A stretch of 64,000 nucleotides of DNA, taken from positions 2,976,001 through 3,040,000 of the forward strand of contig NZ_CP150218.1 of NCBI RefSeq assembly GCF_037969875.1, written 5' to 3'. Shown here piece after piece: positions 49,320 to 59,220 of this stretch. The translations under genes were made by a program, and so were the position numbers. The stretch's first letter is position 1. Each line of letters opens with the position of its first letter. Below the pieces are notes generated by a model that saw only the letters and a program-made list of their open reading frames with translations, had not been told where the DNA came from and did no database searches. Source of the stretch: Paenibacillus sp. FSL R7-0337 (GTDB lineage: Bacteria > Bacillota > Bacilli > Paenibacillales > Paenibacillaceae).

Positions 49320-51020
49320 TTATTTACTCCAGTTATCAATTCTCCACTTAATCTGCTCATTAATCTTGTCTTCGTAAGCCTTTACATTGGCTTTCTCGAT
49401 CTGTTCCGTATAATCGGTCCATACGGAATCGAATTCGGCCGGCTTGGCAAGAATGGCTTTCGGCAGGAACTTGGTCTGCAGCTCATTTAGCTTGGTACTG
49501 GCAATTTTGGCATCCGAGCCTTCAATCAGATCGATGGACCAGGCAGGATAATAAACAGGGTTTGGCGGCGGATCGCTGAAGAAGTCCACGTAGGAGTTGA
49601 AGCCATAGGCATCCAGAACTTCCTTATCGAACGGCTTCAGACCTGCTTTGTACTCTTCAGGCTGAGCAGCGGCATCTGTGGAGTTGCCGTCGCTGAAGCT
49701 TCCTTCTGTTTTAGGCAGATACTCAAACAGTGACTTCGCTTTGTTGCCAAGCTGCCATGTAGCATCGGCTGCATCATCACGCTGCTTCTGGGTTCTCATG
49801 AATCTGCCGTTCTCAACGATATAATCCTCGCCTTCCACACCCCATGAGAACAGCTTCTGCCACTTCTCATCCATCAGGGTGTCGAGCAGCTTGATAATCT
49901 TCACCGGATCTTTGGCATTAATGCTGATGCCGAAGCCGTTGTTGAGGTTGAGCACCGCAAGATCGCGGTAGTGGTCTTTGGTCGACTCATCGTATACCAG
50001 CGGAAGACCTACATAAGTGCGTTCGATTTTATTCTGGGTCGTTAGTGAATCCTCAGCAGCGTTGAAGTTCCAGTGCTGGTCAAACATCCCCAGAACGGTT
50101 CCGCTGGACAGCTTTGCCATATACTGGTCGTAGTTCTGCACGAAGGTTTCCTTGTCGATAATGCCCTTTTCGTTCATCTCGTTCAGCTTCTGATAGTACT
50201 GCTTGGCATAATCCTTATTGGCAAATACCTCGGCTACGCCGTCATTTACAACTACGCCGCCATCATTCGGATGTCCGATCAGATGCTGCGGAGCGTTGAA
50301 CAGCCCCCAGTTTTTCCAGTCATAGTTCAGAATTTCGAACCCGATGGTCGGGCTTCCGTCAATCTTCGGATACTTTGCTTTATATTGCTCAATCAGGTCA
50401 AAGTACTGATCCAGTGTCTTAACCTTCGGATAGTTGAATTCCTTAAGCACTGCTTTTTGAATCCAGAAGGCCGGTCCCGAATACCATGAGCTGTTGACCT
50501 TACCGTTATATACACCGTAGTTAGGCAGAATATAAATATGTCCGTCATTCGGGTCCTTCATCATGTTCCAATAGTCTGCATAATGCGCTTTCAAGTTCGG
50601 CGCATATTGTTCAATCAGATCCTCAAGCGGGATATAAGCCCCTGCTGCTGTAAGCTTGGTACTTCCGGTCATAAGGTCCGGATAATCCTGACCTGCAATC
50701 ATAACGCCCAGCTTCTGGTTAATGTCGCCTGCTAAGAATTCCATATCGAAGCTGGCACCGGTCTCCTCTTTGATCTTCTTGTAGATCTTGTTATCCGGTG
50801 TCGGCTGTTGCCCGGCTACACCGATAAATGCGCTAACCTTGAACGGTTCAATCTTTCCTCCCGTGTTAGATGAAGCAGAATCCGTTGCAGTTGTCTCCTT
50901 AGCTTTGTCAGTTGAAGCAGCATTCTTGTCGTTGCCTCCGCCGCAGCCTGACAACGCGAAGCTAAGGGTTAATAAAGCAACCAGGGAATACTTAAACGTC
51001 ACTTTCGACTTGCCCCCCAT
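49320..51020 (-). CDS. LplA-type extracellular solute-binding lipoprotein
   Basis: The start is ATG 51020 behind GGAGG; the longer frame has no ribosome site. The 566-residue lipoprotein has a signal peptide ending FALSGC (Cys26) and a large family-1 binding domain (TPDNKIYKKIKEETGASFD, DYPDLMTGSTKL). It is the first gene of the transporter operon. Size suits oligosaccharide binding; the sugar is unknown. Confidence 0.9.
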   Translation of the reverse strand: MGGKSKVTFKYSLVALLTLSFALSGCGGGNDKNAASTDKAKETTATDSASSNTGGKIEPFKVSAFIGVAGQQPTPDNKIYKKIKEETGASFDMEFLAGDINQKLGVMIAGQDYPDLMTGSTKLTAAGAYIPLEDLIEQYAPNLKAHYADYWNMMKDPNDGHIYILPNYGVYNGKVNSSWYSGPAFWIQKAVLKEFNYPKVKTLDQYFDLIEQYKAKYPKIDGSPTIGFEILNYDWKNWGLFNAPQHLIGHPNDGGVVVNDGVAEVFANKDYAKQYYQKLNEMNEKGIIDKETFVQNYDQYMAKLSSGTVLGMFDQHWNFNAAEDSLTTQNKIERTYVGLPLVYDESTKDHYRDLAVLNLNNGFGISINAKDPVKIIKLLDTLMDEKWQKLFSWGVEGEDYIVENGRFMRTQKQRDDAADATWQLGNKAKSLFEYLPKTEGSFSDGNSTDAAAQPEEYKAGLKPFDKEVLDAYGFNSYVDFFSDPPPNPVYYPAWSIDLIEGSDAKIASTKLNELQTKFLPKAILAKPAEFDSVWTDYTEQIEKANVKAYEDKINEQIKWRIDNWSK

Positions 51021-51051
51021 AAAGCACCTCCATAGTGTATTGTCTTTATTT

Positions 51052-51078
51052 TGTAAGCACTTACACAAGTAAATTATA
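51052..51078 (-). promoter_or_regulatory. Promoter with cre-like site for the transporter operon
   Basis: A TATAAT -10 (51078-51073) lies 53 bp upstream of the binding-protein start, with no good -35, as expected for an activated promoter. The palindrome TGTAAGCACTTACA (51052-51065) overlaps the probable start site and matches the CcpA cre consensus except at the central base. YesN-type activation plus CcpA repression is the likely control. Confidence 0.6.
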
Positions 51079-51132
51079 GAGGTGAACAGACCGCTAAAAT
51101 ACGACCGAACTAAAGGTGTACCCCCGAAAATT

Positions 51133-52680
51133 TTAGAACTTGGCATGCCGGTACTCATTCGGGCCCATGTGCAGCTCCTTCTCGAACCGTTTTAGAAACT
51201 GTCCGTAATTGGCATAACCGACACGTTCGGCAATCTCTGAGAGCTTCAGCCTGCTCCCGCGCAAGAGCTCAGCTGCCGCCTGAATCCGCAGATGATGCAG
51301 CTGCTCATTGAAGGTCATCCCGTTCTTCTTAATCAATAGCTGCCCCAGGTATACCGGATGCAGGAAGAAGATCTCGGCCAGCTTCTGAATGCTAAGGCTC
51401 TCCTGATAATGCTCCCCGATGTACTGGTTGATCTCCCTGACAATCCCATGCGACTTATAGTTCTGCTCACGCACTAACAGATCTATGGCCTTCCCGCCGT
51501 AGGACAATAGGCGGCTGAGCAGCCCGTTCAGCGGGGTCATCGCCTGCTGAATCTCTGATACCTCAACACCCGAGGCTATCCCGCCCTCTTCGCCTGCGGC
51601 CTCTGCCCCGGGTGCGAGTGCGAATATCCGGTACATGAGGTGGATTACGAATTTGCGCACCACCTCTGGCGCCACCTGCTGTTCCCGGAAGCTGCGGGCC
51701 GCCGCCTCCAGTGCCTCGCGGTAGCCGTCCGCGTCCAGAAGATTCACGCAATCCAGCAGAGCATCCATCAGTCCGATATGGTCGTAGTGATAACTGAAGG
51801 GCTTATTCTGCACCCCGCTGTAAGCCAGCACCCCTGCCTGCTCCGGCTCGTAAAAGAAATGCAGCAGGGTCTCTTTGGCCCGGCCATAACTACCCTTTAT
51901 GGACAACAAGGAGTCCTCCGGGGTTCCCAGTGCGATATGGACATTCCCTCCCCTGTACTCACCCAACAGAGTATTCAGCACTTCAGCTATTCCGCCAGCG
52001 TCCCCGCTGCCTGCCGTCATCCCGTACACGATCCCGAGCAATCCCGCCTCCAGATCGATCGTCACCACTGCCTTATATCCGGCCAGCAGGGAGACTGCAC
52101 GGCTCCTCACCTCTGTATACAGCTCCGGGACCGTCCGGATCAGGCAAACATTCCAGGAAAGACTCTCCTTGAAGCCGGGCAGAGTTTCCAGCCATTCCAT
52201 AAGCTCGGGTTCTTCCTTTTTGCCATATAACAGCCCCTTGATTAAGGTTGCCGCCTCTTCCCCGGAAGCGGTCTCATGGATTCTTCTACGGTTCGCCTCC
52301 TGCTCCAGCTCCAGGCGGATCTCCCGCAGCTCCTCGGTAGCCTCCTCCGGGAAGACCGGCTTCAGCAGATAGTGATTGATTCCGTAGCTGATGGCTGTGC
52401 GGGCATATTCGAACTCACTGTAGCCGCTCAGAATGACGAACTTCGTCGAATCCGTCCCCTCCTGCCGCCACTCCCCGATCATCTCCAGACCATTCATCAG
52501 AGGCATATGGATATCGGTAATGACCAGATCCGGCTGAAGCTGCTTCATCATCTGCAGCCCCTCCCGGCCGTTGCCGCAGGTTCCGCACAGCTCGAAGCCC
52601 AGCTCCTGCCAATCGATCCACATCTCCATACCTTCCAGAGCGCTAGGCTCGTCATCGATTAATAACACTTTGTATTTCAT
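51133..52680 (-). CDS. yesN: YesN-type response regulator with AraC domain
   Basis: This 515-residue regulator has a receiver domain (Asp56 in LVITDIHMPLMNG), a long central region (about 130-410) and a C-terminal AraC helix-turn-helix pair (SIQKLAEIFFLHPVYLGQLL, KLSEIAERVGYANYGQFLKR). It follows the kinase by 3 nt. It probably activates the adjacent sugar-transporter operon. Confidence 0.9.
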   Translation of the reverse strand: MKYKVLLIDDEPSALEGMEMWIDWQELGFELCGTCGNGREGLQMMKQLQPDLVITDIHMPLMNGLEMIGEWRQEGTDSTKFVILSGYSEFEYARTAISYGINHYLLKPVFPEEATEELREIRLELEQEANRRRIHETASGEEAATLIKGLLYGKKEEPELMEWLETLPGFKESLSWNVCLIRTVPELYTEVRSRAVSLLAGYKAVVTIDLEAGLLGIVYGMTAGSGDAGGIAEVLNTLLGEYRGGNVHIALGTPEDSLLSIKGSYGRAKETLLHFFYEPEQAGVLAYSGVQNKPFSYHYDHIGLMDALLDCVNLLDADGYREALEAAARSFREQQVAPEVVRKFVIHLMYRIFALAPGAEAAGEEGGIASGVEVSEIQQAMTPLNGLLSRLLSYGGKAIDLLVREQNYKSHGIVREINQYIGEHYQESLSIQKLAEIFFLHPVYLGQLLIKKNGMTFNEQLHHLRIQAAAELLRGSRLKLSEIAERVGYANYGQFLKRFEKELHMGPNEYRHAKF

Positions 52681-52683
52681 CGT

Positions 52684-54507
52684 CTATACCTCTCTTTCCG
52701 GGGAATAATTCTGCTCAAGCAGCTTCAGGGGAATGCCAAAGGTCACTACGGTTCCCTGATCCAGCGTACTGGATATCTCGAAGCGCACCTGATCTGCGTA
52801 ATTCAGCTCCAGCCTGCGGTATACATTGCGAATCCCGATGTGGGTGCCCGAGTAATCCTCCTTGCGGACCGCGAACATCAGCTCCTTCAGCTTCTCCGGA
52901 TCCATGCCCTTACCATTGTCGGATACTGTAATCTGCAGCCTGTTATCCAGCACGGCCGCAGCCACCTTGATTACCCCCAGCCCCTCAATCGTCTGCAGAC
53001 CGTGCTTGCAGGAATTCTCGACCAGCGGCTGCATGCTCAGCTTCGGAATTTTATAGTCCAGGGACTGCTCATCAATCTCAAAGGTATAGTCGAATTTATC
53101 CCTGAACCTGAATTTCTCAATCCTCAGATACATGTCGATAAATGCGATCTCCTCGCGCACCGACACCAGATCCTCCTTCCAGCTCAGCAGTCTGCGCAGC
53201 AGCTTCGACAGGCTTTTTACAATATCGGTGACATCGTTATATTTGTTCTTGGTGCAGACCACCAGAATCGCATTCAGCGTGTTGAACAGGAAGTGGGGGT
53301 TCATCTGGCTCTGCAGGAAATTCAGCTCCGCCCTGACGCGCTCCATCTCCAGGTTCTTGCTCTGGATCTCCAGCTTGTACACATCATTGATCAGGGAATG
53401 GATTCTGGAGGTCATCCGGTTAAAATTGTGGATTAGCCCGCCGATCTCATCCCGGCCCTCATCGATGGCGATCAGCTCGAACTTCTCGTTCGTCACCTTC
53501 TGCATGTGCCGGGCCAGGCGTTTCACCCGGTAATTATAGGAGCGCAGCATGATATATATGAATATGCTGGTCAACAGAGTAAGCGTTGTCGCTAGGCCCG
53601 CTGCGTACAGACGGATATCGAGAACCGCCTGGGAGATCCGCTCCCCCTGCGTAATTCCGACAATCCGCCAGCCTTTGAGATAATTCGCCGTCCCTACAGC
53701 CATTACCCGCACTCCCTCGCTGTCGTCCTGGCTGTCCCCCCACTGATCGAATACCGGATAGGGATTATCTGTAACGTGCTGATAGCCGCTGTCCGCTGAC
53801 ATCACAATCTTGTTCTCCCCATTGATCAGATACAGGCTCAGGTAATCCCGTTCCCGGACGATAATGTCATAGATCTCACTGATGTCCAGATCAATCCGCA
53901 GCACCTTCTCATAGCTGTTCAGATTACGGTAATTGTCCATGGTCTCAATAATGCTGAGCGTAGGGGTGGACGAGGCCAGATTCTTGTTCTCCGTCGTCCG
54001 GTAAGCCGCAACATATACCTGGGTGGTGGCCTTCTTCGCCTGCTGGTACCAGTCACTTAACCATACTTTATCGTTCATCACCTGATAATTGCCCCCGGAT
54101 ACAACCGTCTGGTTGTTCGTGTATATACTGATTCGTTCCAGCTGATTATTAACAGGCATATAACTGTTCATCCGGTCTCTTAGCTGTTCGTTGAACATGC
54201 TGTAGAACTCGATAGAGTCCGTATAGGTGCGGTCCAGCATCTCGTACAGGTTCTTATCCGCAGCCAGCGTGTAGCCGACAGAGACCCCCCCTTCAATAAA
54301 ATCATGAATGTCCTTCCGCGCCCGTTCCATGGAAATCTCCAGATTCTGCTGCTCCCTCGATTTGATGAGATCCGTAATCCGCTCCAGGAATACCAGATTC
54401 AGCACCATGATCGGCAGGAGCACACCCACAATGTAGATGAGATAGAATTTGTAGCTTAGCGGAATATCATTGACGATGGTGCCGAATTTAAACCGTTTTG
54501 TCGCCAT
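52684..54507 (-). CDS. yesM: YesM-type sensor histidine kinase
   Basis: The 607-residue kinase has a membrane segment at about 15-40, an extracellular sensor domain of about 265 residues, a second segment near 300-320, a HAMP linker, the His_kinase box QSQMNPHFLFNTLNAIL with the phospho-His in NPHFLFN, and an HATPase domain (PLVENSCKHGL, DNGKGMDP). YesM kinases sense extracellular oligosaccharides, often via binding proteins. It forms a pair with the YesN regulator downstream. Confidence 0.92.
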   Translation of the reverse strand: MATKRFKFGTIVNDIPLSYKFYLIYIVGVLLPIMVLNLVFLERITDLIKSREQQNLEISMERARKDIHDFIEGGVSVGYTLAADKNLYEMLDRTYTDSIEFYSMFNEQLRDRMNSYMPVNNQLERISIYTNNQTVVSGGNYQVMNDKVWLSDWYQQAKKATTQVYVAAYRTTENKNLASSTPTLSIIETMDNYRNLNSYEKVLRIDLDISEIYDIIVRERDYLSLYLINGENKIVMSADSGYQHVTDNPYPVFDQWGDSQDDSEGVRVMAVGTANYLKGWRIVGITQGERISQAVLDIRLYAAGLATTLTLLTSIFIYIMLRSYNYRVKRLARHMQKVTNEKFELIAIDEGRDEIGGLIHNFNRMTSRIHSLINDVYKLEIQSKNLEMERVRAELNFLQSQMNPHFLFNTLNAILVVCTKNKYNDVTDIVKSLSKLLRRLLSWKEDLVSVREEIAFIDMYLRIEKFRFRDKFDYTFEIDEQSLDYKIPKLSMQPLVENSCKHGLQTIEGLGVIKVAAAVLDNRLQITVSDNGKGMDPEKLKELMFAVRKEDYSGTHIGIRNVYRRLELNYADQVRFEISSTLDQGTVVTFGIPLKLLEQNYSPEREV

Positions 54508-54672
54508 CCCTCACACACACCCGGCTTTCCTATCATTAGAATTTATAAGATTTCGGGGTCCCCGCAAAGTACCTGAGTAACCTTCGAAGCCAAAGCCCCG
54601 CTTTGTGGGGTTATCTTAAAATATAAGAATGTATTGGTTTCACACCATTCATTTATCCTTCTATTTCTCGCT

Positions 54673-54713
54673 GAAACGGTACCGTCCTTATAAAAGGACG
54701 GCAAGGCCGTTTC
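54673..54713 (-). other. Two-stem hairpin after the second YesN gene
   Basis: Nested arms GAAACGG/CCGTTTC and CCGTCCTT/AAGGACGG form a strong structure starting 3 bp past the stop at 54717. No T-run follows. It separates the orphan regulator from the kinase gene and may act as a processing or weak termination signal. Confidence 0.6.
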
Positions 54714-54716
54714 CAC

Positions 54717-56264
54717 TTAGAGCTGTTTATTGTTGTGGGCATTCTTGTACACCGAAGGTGATGAACCCACCTTATTCTTGAACTTGTCGATGAAATAATC
54801 GGTATTGGAAAAACCCACCTGCACCGCGATATCCGATATCTTGAGCTGCGTGCGCTTGAGCAGGCTCTTGGCTGCTTCGATCCGCTTCTCATTCAGATAA
54901 TCGCTGAAGCTGCGCCCCGTCTCCTTGCGGAACAGCTGGCCCAGATAGGCCGAATTCATATGAAACTGCCGGGCGAGGTCCTGGAGCTGCAGCTTGCTGC
55001 GGAATTCCAGATCCACGTATTGAATCACATTATAAATGGTGTTCCCCTCGTTGTTGGCCCGTAGCTCGGTGAGGTACGCCGCTGTCTCCAGGCAGAGCCG
55101 GTCCACATACAGGCTGAGCTTGTAATAATCCGTGAGTCCGCCCAGGTTGCCATACTCCTTGTGCATCGCACACATGATCTGGTCGGGATCTCCCTGCATC
55201 TCGGTAACGCTCCGGCATAAGGTCATCTCCAGATGGGCTACCTCGGCCTGTGCAGCTTCAATACTCACCCTCTTGGCAGTCATGGCTGCGAAGGCTTCCC
55301 TGGCAGCGGCCCGGATTCTCTCCGGCACGCCTTCCTTCACCTCATCCAGCACACGCGTAAAGTGCCCGTCTGTGAATTCCGGAGACAAGCGGGCAGTACG
55401 CAAATCGTTGTAGTAGAAAATTCCGCCCCGCTCCTTCCGGTACTTGAGCCCCCAGACCTCAAGCGTCTGGGTGTACAGCTCCTGGATGGAGCGCAGGCCG
55501 TTTCCCCGGCTGCTGATCATTACAGCCACCGGCAACCCCAGCTTCGCTGACTGCACCTTCTGCACCTGGGCGGCGGCTGCCTCCAGCGCTTCCGGGGACA
55601 GTCCGGCTGAGCGAACCAGGAGTCCGGCCCTTCCGGCCGGGTCGTGGAACACATAGCCCAGGTGATCCGGGAAACCCTCGGTATCGCCTTCGTTCAGGCT
55701 CACCGTCCCTGAACCTGAGATGGCAGCAGCCAGAATACACTGCAGCTCTGTATCAGGCTGAAGCCCCAACAGACCGGAGGCGGCATGTTCCAGCTCCTCA
55801 CTCCAATCCCCCTGGACACAACGGCTAATCAGATTATGTACCAGGATATTGTGCTTCTTCTGTCCCTCTAATCTGGAAGCGTTTTCATGTTGGATAATAG
55901 CACTGATCTTCCCCAGCAGTTCCTCAATCTCCTCATCATCCACCGGCTTCAGCAGGTAGCCGTCCACCTTATGACGCAGCGCGATCCGGGCATAGTTGAA
56001 ATCGTCATACCCGCTCAGGATCACGAACCGGGGCGGAGGGTCCACCGTCTCCTTCACCGCCGCAATCAGTTCCAGGCCGCTCATCACCGGAAGATTGATA
56101 TCCGTCAGCAGCAGATCCGGTCTGTGCTCCCGGATCAGCCGCAGCGCATCCCCGGCGCTAAGCGCTTCGGCGCATACCTCGAATCCGGATTTCTCCCAGT
56201 CCACCATCGTCCTGAGTCCTTCCAGAACCCAAGGTTCATCGTCTACAATCATGACTTTCAGCAT
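54717..56264 (-). CDS. Second YesN-type response regulator
   Basis: The start is the ATG at 56264; the longer frame has no ribosome site. This 515-residue regulator has receiver Asp55 (LLLTDINLPV) and a C-terminal AraC domain (QLQDLARQFHMNSAYLGQLFRKETG, KISDIAVQVGFSNTDYFIDKF). It has no dedicated kinase, since the YesM gene downstream is separated by 209 bp and a hairpin. An intragenic site at 55874-55887 matches the cre consensus exactly. Confidence 0.88.
   Translation of the reverse strand: MLKVMIVDDEPWVLEGLRTMVDWEKSGFEVCAEALSAGDALRLIREHRPDLLLTDINLPVMSGLELIAAVKETVDPPPRFVILSGYDDFNYARIALRHKVDGYLLKPVDDEEIEELLGKISAIIQHENASRLEGQKKHNILVHNLISRCVQGDWSEELEHAASGLLGLQPDTELQCILAAAISGSGTVSLNEGDTEGFPDHLGYVFHDPAGRAGLLVRSAGLSPEALEAAAAQVQKVQSAKLGLPVAVMISSRGNGLRSIQELYTQTLEVWGLKYRKERGGIFYYNDLRTARLSPEFTDGHFTRVLDEVKEGVPERIRAAAREAFAAMTAKRVSIEAAQAEVAHLEMTLCRSVTEMQGDPDQIMCAMHKEYGNLGGLTDYYKLSLYVDRLCLETAAYLTELRANNEGNTIYNVIQYVDLEFRSKLQLQDLARQFHMNSAYLGQLFRKETGRSFSDYLNEKRIEAAKSLLKRTQLKISDIAVQVGFSNTDYFIDKFKNKVGSSPSVYKNAHNNKQL
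55874..55887 (-). promoter_or_regulatory. Intragenic cre site
   Basis: Minus-strand TGAAAACGCTTCCA matches the CcpA consensus TGWAARCGYTWNCW at every position. It lies at about codon 126 of the second YesN gene, so CcpA bound here could block elongation when preferred sugar is present. Confidence 0.5.
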
Positions 56265-56279
56265 GAGCTCTGCCCCCAT

Positions 56280-56727
56280 CTCAATATCTAAATTTGGTAA
56301 GTAATAGAATTACATGTAATGCTAACATACAAGTTTAAGGTTGTGAATGTTAACTTGAGCGGATATCTGACCCATATCTATATCAGACGCACTTCAGATT
56401 TGAACTCGATGCATGGTCGTCGCTGCGGTGAACATTTGGACTTCCGGCCGCTGCCCAATTTGGATTTCCTTATGGGAACCGCTCCTCGCAGTTGTTGTAC
56501 ATCATGCAGGATTTCTCTAAAAATGTTACGGACTGCAGTACATTGTTGCATCATTTGCAGGAATTCCAGTGTATAGAGGCAAGTTAGCGCTGACTTTGTT
56601 GTAATTCAAGCAAGATTTCAGCATCGCTTGCTTCTATCATGCAGTATTAGCTGCAAAGGTGGCTTGGTGCCTTCTTGGATTGGACTTGCACCAACTAGAT
56701 AATGCTTGCGTCCTGGCACGCAAAAAC
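56280..56727. other. 448-bp spacer with dispersed-repeat-like sequence
   Basis: No gene is supported. Between about 56490 and 56660 the motif CATCATGCAGGATTTC is loosely repeated as GCATCATTTGCAGGAATTCC and ATCATGCAGTATT. This pattern resembles decayed dispersed repeats seen in Paenibacillus genomes, from memory only. The promoter of the second YesN gene must lie near its left end. Confidence 0.4.
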
Positions 56728-56786
56728 AAAAAAGACGCCCAACCGCACCGGATGTTTTCCCCTGAAAACATCCGGTGCGAGGCGAC
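56728..56786 (-). terminator. Terminator of the nucleoside operon
   Basis: A perfect 14-bp stem, GCACCGGATGTTTT with AAAACATCCGGTGC, lies inside an outer CGCC/GGCG pairing, followed by T-runs on the minus strand. It lies 36 bp past the ADP-ribosylglycohydrolase stop. Confidence 0.9.
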
Positions 56787-56822
56787 CTCATAAAAAGCGC
56801 TTAAATATAATTAGTATCTGTA

Positions 56823-58226
56823 TTATCCCTTTTCCTCTTCTCCCAGCTCCGCCCGCAGCTTCAGAAACACCTGATAACTACGCTCCGCGACCTCAGAAAT
56901 GGCGATCGGGTGGAAGCCTGGCAGATCCGCATACAGCAGGTCGTTCAGCGGAGCGGTCCACTTAACCGGCAGCTTGGCAGCACCCAGCTTCGCTCCCATA
57001 ATAGAGCCAACGGTAGCCCCGTTGCAGTCGGTGTCCATTCCGGCTGATACGGAGGTGACCACTACTTTCTCAAAGTCGTCGCCGCCGTAGATCAACGAGG
57101 CCGCCACAATGGCAGCGTTGTTGTTCGTATGCACCGGGTCGTAATGGCTGAACTCGTTCCAGAGGGTGCTGACCAGTTCACGTTCACTCTTTGCCTGCTG
57201 TGCAATTTCTGCGCCCCTCAGCACATCCTTAGCCAGTCTGCTTGTCTGCGGAATCTCGCTCAGGCCGATCTGCACAATCTCTTGATTGCTGAGGCCTGCG
57301 AATGCCGCTGAGATCATCGCGGCATTGAACATCTCGCCGTAGATTCCGTTCTTCACATGCGAGAAGGAGGCATCCCGCCAGCCCAGCTCTGCCGCCAGCT
57401 GGGGATGTCCGGCCGCTCCATAAGCCAGGGCATCCGCGCGGATCGCTGCTCCGATCCATTCCCGGTACGGATTCAGATGCATACGCACCCGCTCCTGCCG
57501 CAGGGGCCAATCCGCCGGCTTCTCCCCGTGCAGATGGGAGGTCTCCTGAGCAAAGTTCATATAGCTCTGCGTCTCCGCCGTACAGACCTGACTATAGGTC
57601 AGATGCCCGTGCCACAGTTTGCCGATATCCCAGGAATCCCAATTCAGCCCTTTTTGCTCCAGCAGGATCAGGCCAAGCACGGTATAACGGATATCATCAT
57701 CGCTCTCCATGTAGCTGATTTTCTCGCGTGTACTGGTGAAAGACCAGTCGCTTAAGCCAAGTCCGTATTCCTCCCGTGCCGTGGAGAACTCCGGGGTATA
57801 GCCTGTAATCGGCCAGGCATCCGCACCCCGGAACCACAGCTCGATATTCTCCCAGCCGGTCCGGCCGTCCTTCCCGTACAGATAGTCCCAATATTCCAGC
57901 GGCTTGCCCAGCGCGCAGCCTACACTCCGCCCGAGCCAGGCGCCGTAGAACCTGTCTCTCCACTGGTCCGGCGTCCAGTCCACCGCAAGCTTACGCGGAC
58001 CCTCAGGACGAAGCTGCCGGATCGTTTCCAGATCCGACGGCTCCTGATAAGGGAAGCTTGCATCCACGGGAAGTGCCATCAGTTCCCGGTAGACCTCCAT
58101 CAGCTTGTCCTCATCGCTCCCGGCCGCATCCAGCTTCTCCGCCAGGCTGCCCGGCTGGCAGCCTTCCTCGATCCGCTGCTGCAGCTCGAACCTTACCGTC
58201 TCCTGCAGACGTTCCCAGCCTGCCAT
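56823..58226 (-). CDS. ADP-ribosylglycohydrolase-family protein
   Basis: The 467-residue protein carries the DraG/ARH metal-site motifs: RDRFYGAWLGRSVGCALGKPLE at about 90, MESDDDIRYTVLGLIL and, near the C-terminus, GMDTDCNGATVGSIMGAKLGA. An extra N-terminal helical region (about 80 residues) precedes the core. It starts 3 nt after the nucleoside hydrolase stop, so it is in the same operon. It may remove ADP-ribose or a related nucleoside glycoside; the substrate is unknown. Confidence 0.88.
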   Translation of the reverse strand: MAGWERLQETVRFELQQRIEEGCQPGSLAEKLDAAGSDEDKLMEVYRELMALPVDASFPYQEPSDLETIRQLRPEGPRKLAVDWTPDQWRDRFYGAWLGRSVGCALGKPLEYWDYLYGKDGRTGWENIELWFRGADAWPITGYTPEFSTAREEYGLGLSDWSFTSTREKISYMESDDDIRYTVLGLILLEQKGLNWDSWDIGKLWHGHLTYSQVCTAETQSYMNFAQETSHLHGEKPADWPLRQERVRMHLNPYREWIGAAIRADALAYGAAGHPQLAAELGWRDASFSHVKNGIYGEMFNAAMISAAFAGLSNQEIVQIGLSEIPQTSRLAKDVLRGAEIAQQAKSERELVSTLWNEFSHYDPVHTNNNAAIVAASLIYGGDDFEKVVVTSVSAGMDTDCNGATVGSIMGAKLGAAKLPVKWTAPLNDLLYADLPGFHPIAISEVAERSYQVFLKLRAELGEEEKG

Positions 58227-58229
58227 CTG

Positions 58230-59186
58230 CTAAGCTTCTCCCGCCGGCGACTCCAGCTGCCGGTCTAACCGGTCCAACGAATCGAACAGCAGCTTGATGA
58301 AGGCTTCGCGGTCCACACCAAGCAGTACCTCCGTATTCGCAGGCTGGTCCGGCTTCTTGCGGCGGTCGGCCACGGTCATGCCGCGGGTAAGCTTGCCTTC
58401 GGTCTCTACCGTTACATACAGGTGCTCGGATTGGAATAGCTCCGGGTGCAGCAGCCAGGCAATGGCGCAAGGGTCATGCAGCGCATTGCCGACAAAGCCC
58501 ATTTTCTTCCCGTAGATCGAATAGAAATCCAGCAGCTCGCCGACCATGACGGACACGGGGCCGCGCGTCTTAAGCTCCTGAATCTCCTCTTCGAAGATCG
58601 CCGCCTTATCTGTCACATCCAGTCCGCTCATGACAATCGGAATGCCGGATTCAAAAACGATCCGCGCCGCTTCCGGGTCCACATAAATATTAAACTCCGC
58701 TGTACGGGTCACATTGCCGTAAGCCAGCCCGCCGCCCATTAGAGAGATCTTCTCGATCCGCTCCTTCACTTCCGGGTAAGCGGTAATCAGCAGGGCGATA
58801 TTCGTCAGCGGGGCGGTAGGCACCAGGGTGATCTTCTCTTCCGAGGCGCGGATAATCTCCAGCATGAATTCTACTGCTCCCTGCTCTACCGGCTTGAACT
58901 TACTCGCTGGCAGCGCCGGGCCGTCCATGCCGGACTCCCCGTGGGCTTCCTCCCCGGTAACCAGCTTGCCCAGCAGTGGCGCCGCCGCTCCCTTGGCCAC
59001 CGGAATATCTGCATTTACAAAGCTGAGAATCTTGAGCGCGTTGTCGGTTATTTTATCCAGAATCTGATTGCCGCCAACAGTTGTAATCCCCCGGATATCC
59101 AGCTCTCCCGGATGTGCCAGCGCAAGCAGAATGGCAATCGCGTCGTCATGCCCCGGATCGCAGTCAATAATGATAGGTGTTGGCAT
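58230..59186 (-). CDS. Nucleoside hydrolase (IunH family)
   Basis: The 318-residue enzyme begins MPTPIIIDCDPGHDDAIAIL, the DxDxxxDD calcium site (Asp8, Asp10, Asp14, Asp15) of inosine/uridine nucleoside hydrolases. Later motifs are TLVPTAPLTNIAL and NALHDPCAIAWLL. It cleaves nucleosides to base and ribose in the cytoplasm. It lies directly downstream of the nucleoside importer genes. Confidence 0.95.
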   Translation of the reverse strand: MPTPIIIDCDPGHDDAIAILLALAHPGELDIRGITTVGGNQILDKITDNALKILSFVNADIPVAKGAAAPLLGKLVTGEEAHGESGMDGPALPASKFKPVEQGAVEFMLEIIRASEEKITLVPTAPLTNIALLITAYPEVKERIEKISLMGGGLAYGNVTRTAEFNIYVDPEAARIVFESGIPIVMSGLDVTDKAAIFEEEIQELKTRGPVSVMVGELLDFYSIYGKKMGFVGNALHDPCAIAWLLHPELFQSEHLYVTVETEGKLTRGMTVADRRKKPDQPANTEVLLGVDREAFIKLLFDSLDRLDRQLESPAGEA

Positions 59187-59220
59187 CGTTGTCGCTCCCT
59201 TGTAGGTTGATCTTTGCTAA

